Positions 59,675 to 64,000 of a DNA stretch of 64,000 nt are shown one piece after another; positions within the stretch are counted from its first letter, which is position 1, and the number at the start of each line of letters is the position of its first letter. The stretch is from Anodontia alba (taxonomy: Eukaryota; Mollusca; Bivalvia; Lucinida; Lucinidae): assembly GCA_964016985.1 (NCBI GenBank), contig OZ024825.1:33758057-33822056 (forward strand), given 5' to 3'. Both the position numbers and the translations under genes were made by a program. Under the pieces are notes generated by a model. The model worked only from the letters and a program-made list of their open reading frames with translations, was not told the origin of the DNA and did no database searches.

Positions 59675-59890
59675 ACCATTAACTTTAAAATTTCCAAGCA
59701 AAATTTATAGCAGATGACATTCAAATTTTTTTTTTTTATTGCTTTTCATAGAAAATAAGTCCTGACATTTCATGTGAGTCATCTGCTTGGCAGACAAGTC
59801 ACATGAAATATCAAGACTTATTTTCTATGAAAAATAAAAACTTACTTAAAAGTGTTGTATGCAGCCGTTGTACTTGGAACAGCGAAACAT
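59675..59890. mobile_element. Family D MITE
   Basis: TTAACTTTAAAATTTCCAAGC (in part) left end. Arms CTGACATTTCATGTGAGTCA-TCTGC and GCAGA-CAAGTCACATGAAATATC (in parts) pair. Right end mutated (GCAGCCGTTGTACTTGG). Confidence 0.72.
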
Positions 59891-60094
59891 AACATTGCCA
59901 ACATCATATTGTAAAGAACCATGGATTATTATGACATCACTTCCTGATCATTTGACATCAGCCGAGTCAATGTATTCACTTAAGTCTGAACAATTGTTAA
60001 TAATAGGATTTCTTTGTGTAAATAAACTGAGAATGTAAATACTAAGGCTTTTCCACCCATTTGCGGTCAGCTGATTTGAATCATTTCAACACCA

Positions 60095-60345
60095 ACATAC
60101 TAATGGTTAATAAAAACTGACAAAATTTGCCCATTGCCAATCCCAAACCAGATCTCAACAATATCATTGCATATACCAAGTTTGGTGAAAATCCATTGAT
60201 ATTTACTGAAGTTATCTTTGTCCTGTAAAGAAAATACAGATGGATGGACATACTGCAGACAGATCAACAGACAGACACATGGACAACCAACATGAAACGA
60301 TAATACCCTGCCACAATCCATTTGGCAGGTATAAAAGCATAACAT
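60095..60345 (+). mobile_element. TRE-3 copy with 3' hairpin
   Basis: TTTGCCCATTGCCAATCCCA core, one unit only. GATGGATGGACATACTGCAG microsatellite remnant. 3' hairpin ATACCCTGCC-(11 nt)-GGCAGGTAT at 60303-60334. Confidence 0.7.
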
Positions 60346-60363
60346 TGCAGGGGTATGACACAA

Positions 60364-60606
60364 ATGCTTAGCATGCTGGGTAAATTTTTCTGCAGATGTT
60401 ATTTTGAAATCGTTTTCTTATTTTTTTTTTGTAGAAAACAGGGTCTGATATTTCATGCAAATTGTCTCCACAGGAGACAATTTGCATGAAATGTCAGACC
60501 CTGTTTTCTGGGAAAAATAAGAAAAATATAATCAATTTGTCAATATGTCAAATATCATCAACTTGTCATCTACTGAATTTGCCCAGAGAGTGGTAAAGGT
60601 TAAGCT
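60364..60606. mobile_element. Family Dp MITE, near-perfect hairpin
   Basis: AATGCTTAGCATGCTGGGTA and AGAGAGTGGTAAAGGTTAA ends. Arms GGGTCTGATATTTCATGCAA-ATTGTCTCC and GGAGACAAT-TTGCATGAAATGTCAGACCC (in parts). A short TCAATTTGTCAATATGTCAA duplication follows. Confidence 0.78.
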
Positions 60607-61140
60607 CTTATATATGACAACAGTGTGTTGTCTCAGTGAAAATATTATTCAAGTAGGTAATTTATGAATCTTGAGAGATTGTTGACAGGCCCACATACAG
60701 TGAAGAGCTTCAACAAGGGGGATAAATATAGTTGATCTCTTCACAACTTCAAGCATAGATACAACATTATAAGGCATTATTATATTTCATTCCAATGACA
60801 TGAGCATACATTTGCGGGTGTTATTTAGGTACTTAATTGCCATAAATTGTATTTTACAACAAAAAGAAATTGTAAATAATATACCTATGATTGTACTGTC
60901 ATTTGGATCAGCTTTCCTATCACTTTCATACCTCAATAAGGTCATGCGTACAAATGTCAAGAAAAAATATCAATTTACCTGGAAATGAGGCAAATAAACT
61001 GCACAAATCATTTTCTAATAGTCTGTAATCAGGAGCAAACAGAATTTCAGTGTCAACTATGGTAATGGATACTTCTGGCCATAACTTTATCTCATCCTAC
61101 ACTTCTGCATGGATGTCAACCAAATCTGCCAGATCATAGG
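60606..61140. other. Region without a recognised gene or repeat
   Basis: A 62-codon frame at 60800-60988 has no recognisable domain. No repeat match. Confidence 0.4.
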
Positions 61141-61262
61141 GGTATCCAGATAATATTTTTTTTTCTTTTTCCCAAAAACATATGTTGTGGATATTCATTA
61201 CAAGTAGCTTTCTGCCTCCATTTTCAGAAGGAGATTACTCTAACAGATAAGGATTAGCTCCA
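61138..61262. mobile_element. Family C fragment
   Basis: GGGGTATCCAGATAATATTT and AAACATATGTTGTGGATATTC (in part) are a left half. The right half is missing. Confidence 0.55.
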
Positions 61263-61273
61263 CTAGCAAAGAA

Positions 61274-61380
61274 CCCAGCTAGCATTCTACGTAAATCTAC
61301 ATCGGGCCGTCATCTGCCTGTCAGCTACCCTGACGGGCCGATGACTGCCCGATATAGATTTATGTAGAATGCTGACTGGG
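61274..61380. mobile_element. Palindromic MITE (CCCAGCTAGCATTCTACG ends)
   Basis: CCCAGCTAGCATTCTACGTA-AATCTACATCGGGC (in parts) pairs with GCCCGATATAGATTT-ATGTAGAATGCTGACTGGG. The tip CGTCATCTG..CTACCCTGACGGG is partly paired. Confidence 0.8.
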
Positions 61381-61384
61381 AAAG

Positions 61385-63010
61385 TAAAGGATATACAGTA
61401 AATGTCCTAAAATTTTTAACACTTTATTCCATACATTTTTGGCCTAAATTTTGCTTTTTATACAGTTGTTTCTTAAAATACATTTTTGTAATTAGTGGAA
61501 TGGTAAACCATGTAGACCCTGATCAGACTGCTCCCTCAGAAGCAGTCTGCAGGGATCATTTTCTGGCGCGATTTCGCGATATTCTCGCATTTTTTTGCAA
61601 GAAATCGCATCAAAATTCCCGGAGTGAGAAAAAAAATCGCACGCATTTCGCGCCGTTAAGTTATTTTGCACATGCGGTTCATTTCGAGACTACCGGACTG
61701 CTCTGTTTGACCGGTTTCTGAATTATTGTGGCGCCAAAATTCATTACACATACAACTGCAGGTAACCATTCATTAATCTGTATCATTGAAAAGCTTTATC
61801 GTAAAAGCTCATTGTCGGTCTGTAGTTTAAGTAAACGTTTTTTATCGCTACCTCGAGTCAGCAAAAACATGTCCGCCGACTCGGAAAAAATAAAAGAGAA
61901 AATTATCCACCCCAAAGCCATCCAGTCGGGATGGCAACATGTTAAATTATCTTGTTCGAGCACAACCCAGCTCGACTGAAGCGGCCACGCTCTCCTCCCC
62001 CAATTCGGATGACAATCAAACACAAGACCGAGCTGAGCCTGAATAACAATCCCACTCCCAAGCTCATGAAGCCCTTATTCAGCCGTTTGCATTTTGTTAC
62101 GAGCCAGGCGTAACGATAAAGAAATGAAAGTGAAACCAGCAACAAGCTTTAAAATTATTTACAGTATTTGTTGATAACAAAAAATAAGAAAATGTGCAAG
62201 ACAGAAAAATAAAAGTAAACAGTACCTTTCAAGATAATGTCACAAAATCCCTCAGAAATATTCCAGAAGAATTTCTGAAACAAATCCTTTGAATTGCAGT
62301 TTCTGATCCCACAATTTAAGTCCCTGAATTCAGAGTTTAATTCCAGAATTAATGAAACATTTAAGTAATCCAGTAAAGAATGAAAGAGTACAGAGATGCT
62401 CATATGAAAATCTTCTCTCCTTATATAATATCAAAGCACATCCTAAAAAAAAAATAATAAAGTACTAGAGACATCACTTATTCTCCAGTATTTGTCAAGA
62501 AAATTTTAAATGTTCTGTGACATGCCAAAAATAGCTTAATCTAGAATATTCCATCTGGAAATTCCAAAAAGTATATAAACAACTTATTATTGTAAACATG
62601 AATTTCCAGAAAGTTCGAATTTATATATAAACACTTTCAGTAAACACGAAAATAACAATACTTAAAATAATCAAACACCCTATATATAACAATTTTATTA
62701 ACCTGATGTACTTTAGTAGAGTACATTACAAAATAAGCAATAATAATACTTATACATACAAAATCTGGCCTTTACAAAAAAAAAAAAAAAATCTCAGTTT
62801 GTCCGAGCGAGCGAAAAAAAAAAAAAAATCTCAGTGAATTTAAAAATCTCTCACTGTTTTTGTCCAAATGGGATTTTTTCTCTCACAAAAATCTGGGACC
62901 AGAATAATCCCTGAGTCTGATCTGTGTTTGCACTGTTTGCATATATCATTTTGTCAGAAACTTTGGTGTAAGAAATTTTAGGACATTTACCGTAACTACT
63001 TTCTTTAAGA
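61385..63010. mobile_element. Compound family A palindrome split by a 1.36-kb DNA element
   Basis: GTAAATGTCCTAAAATTTTT at the left and AAATTTTAGGACATTTACCG at the right are inverted. It relates to 35565-35945. The hairpin AGACTGCTCCCTCAGAAGCAGTCT is cut after AGTCTG (61549) and resumes at AGTCTGATCTGTG (62914). Confidence 0.75.
61550..62913. mobile_element. hAT-like non-autonomous DNA transposon, 6-bp target duplication
   Basis: CAGGGATCATTTTCTGG at the left and CCAGAATAATCCCTG at the right are imperfect inverted termini. AGTCTG flanks on both sides (61544-61549, 62914-62919). Removing insert plus one AGTCTG rebuilds the host hairpin. CAGGG-type tips are usual for hAT elements, where 8-bp duplications are commonest and 5-6-bp ones are also described. 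The left 190 bases are CpG-dense. An 83-codon plus-strand frame at 61728-61979 is the only sizeable frame and shows no transposase domain I recognise. Confidence 0.78.
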
Positions 63011-63605
63011 GTTGTCCTCCCTGAGAAGGAGGCAAATTCTTTCAAGTAATGATAAATATCCTAAAATTTAGAACACTTTTTTTATTTGAATTTTTGCTTT
63101 TTATGCAGTTGTTTCTTGACATGCTTTGTGGAATGGCAAACAGTGTTGACCCTATCAGACTGCAGTCTGATCTGGGTCTGCACTGATTGTACATGGCATT
63201 TTGTCAGAAACTTTGGTTTGTTTGTGTTGAGGTTTTACGGCCCAGTCAACCCAATGGGGTCATGTCGAGCGTGGTCAGTTTACCTAACCACACGTTTACT
63301 GGGCAGGCTTAGTCCTCTAAGCGGTTAACCAGTATTGTGCTCATTCTTTCGCCAGAAACTGACAACTGCCCTTCTTGAATCAGCAGAAGGGAGAGAATGA
63401 CTGTAGAATATATTTCATGAGCAACCTCCACGACAGAATGTTGCCGACCTCGGCGGGGGTTGAACCCGCGACCTCCTGGTCTCCAGTTCCAACTGAGCCT
63501 CCGAGGCCTGCACAGAAACTTTGGTGTTCGCAATTTTAGGACATTTACCATAACTCTTTCCTTTAAGAGTAGTCTCCTGCGAAGGCAAATACTTTCAAGT
63601 TACAG
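63005..63605. mobile_element. Further family A compound palindrome, split by SINE-1
   Basis: AAATATCCTAAAATTTAGAAC and CGCAATTTTAGGACATTTACC (each in part) are the ends. Hairpin GCAAACAGTGTTGACCCTATC-AGACTGCAGTCT (in parts). TTAAGAGTAGTCTCCTGCGAAGG (in part) at the right matches 13004-13071-type sequence. Confidence 0.65.
63218..63512 (-). mobile_element. SINE-1, head partly deleted, 13-bp target duplication
   Basis: CAGAAACTTTGGT lies at 63205-63217 and 63513-63525. The B-box-like CGCGGGTTCAACCCCCGCC is intact but about 15 bases around the A box (GCGCCGACTGG in other copies) are missing, leaving TTGGAACTGGAGACC. Confidence 0.9.
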
Positions 63606-64000
63606 TCACTGAGGCAGCCATCTTGGATTTTGGATCAGAACGATTTTATCTATTTGTGATCTACTCTTATACTTCCTACCAAGTTTCGAGTCAATTGGCT
63701 TTTCGGGTTAGGAGTTCAAAATAGATTTTCAATATGGTGGCCATCTTGAATTTCCAGTTTGAATGATTTTAGCTTTTTGATCTGCAAGTCACCCCTATGC
63801 TTCCTATCAAGTTTGGAGTCAAATGGCCTTTAGAGAATGAAGTTCAAAATAGATTTTTACCATCTTTGATTTATGATCAAAATGATTTTAGTTATTTTTT
63901 ATCTACAAGTCATTCCAATACTTCCTACCAGGTTTCCAGTCAACTGGCCTTTCGGTTCAGGAGAAGAAATTCAAAATAGTCATCTTGGCCATCTTGATTT
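63605..64000 (+). repeat. Diverged 145-bp-type units, running off the window
   Basis: GGCAGCCATCTTGGATTTTG, GTTTCGAGTCAATTGGC and TTAGGAGTTCAAAATAGATT (each in part) are the unit of 22590-24665 in a more diverged form, with AAGAAGCG replaced by shorter linkers. No TRE-1 5' end precedes it. At least 2.5 units are present and it continues beyond 64000. Confidence 0.75.

Noticed and set aside
61728..62023. Opposing frames inside the 1.36-kb element as a transposase fragment
   Set aside because: Neither frame shows a BED finger, hAT dimerisation motif or catalytic residues that I can recognise, so no transposase call is made.

Overview
The window is eukaryotic intergenic and intronic DNA, AT-rich and repeat-dense. 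It most likely comes from a bivalve mollusc (a clam). That assignment is an inference from the repeats: tRNA-headed SINEs of the kind described in bivalves, and mobile elements built from tandem repeats plus an (ACGG)n microsatellite, which resemble the published bivalve 'pearl'/MINE and tandem-repeat-MITE classes. There are no bacterial operons, no rRNA, no credible tRNA gene and no CRISPR array. Most open reading frames here are shadows of repeats.

The only protein-coding sequence I can defend is on the minus strand: three consecutive exons of an immunoglobulin-superfamily protein at 22277-22005, 20455-20322 and 16539-16347. Their splice sites and phases fit together (1-1, 1-0, 0-1; 600 coding bases in all). 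They encode one complete Ig domain and a second one split by an intron. The gene runs off or is lost at both ends. PTK7/off-track is one plausible identity, not a proven one.

Almost everything else is mobile. The labels below are local to this report. Family A: hairpins with outer arms like GCAAACAGTG..AGACC..GATCAG, carried inside several kinds of termini. Family B: ends GGGCCCAGTTGTTCAAAG. Family C: hairpin containing GTGGGTACTCATTAGAAG. Family D: ends TTAA-CCCTTAAAGCGCC, core GTGAATCRTCTGC. Family Dp: core GCAAATTGTCTCC. SINE-1: tRNA-like head, about 300 bp. SINE-2: about 288 bp, starting TGATTGTGTTGGGG. TRE: elements with a tandem-repeat core. TRE-1 ends in GCTCACCTGAG/CTCAGGTGAGC, TRE-2 in GTCCCCTGCC/GGCGGGGGAC, TRE-3 in ATACCCTGCC. 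Many insertions can be dated relative to each other by nesting and by target-site duplications (TSDs) that I could read directly.

Layout: 1-13.5 kb is MITEs with a CpG-richer low-repeat island at 6.4-7.6 kb. 13.6-24.8 kb holds the three Ig exons interleaved with three TRE-1 elements, two of them nearly identical and flanking exon 16539-16347 as direct repeats. 24.9-33.3 kb is dense MITE/SINE mosaic. 33.4-35.3 kb is TRE-2 inside a MITE. 35.5-50.8 kb is MITEs, TRE-3-like elements and a TTAA element with an internal empty site. 50.8-52.6 kb is a fourth TRE-1. 53-60 kb includes TTCATGAA-rich and minisatellite DNA. 61.3-63.6 kb has a 1.36-kb hAT-like element and a SINE nested in compound palindromes. 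The right edge enters another 145-bp-type repeat.

The most interesting observation is that unrelated TRE families follow one structural plan: ACAAG or a hairpin start, short inverted terminal motif, tandem core often with a 145-bp period, microsatellite, 3' hairpin, inverted motif, AATAA end. One of these cores is an array of inverted YY1/PHO-type motifs.
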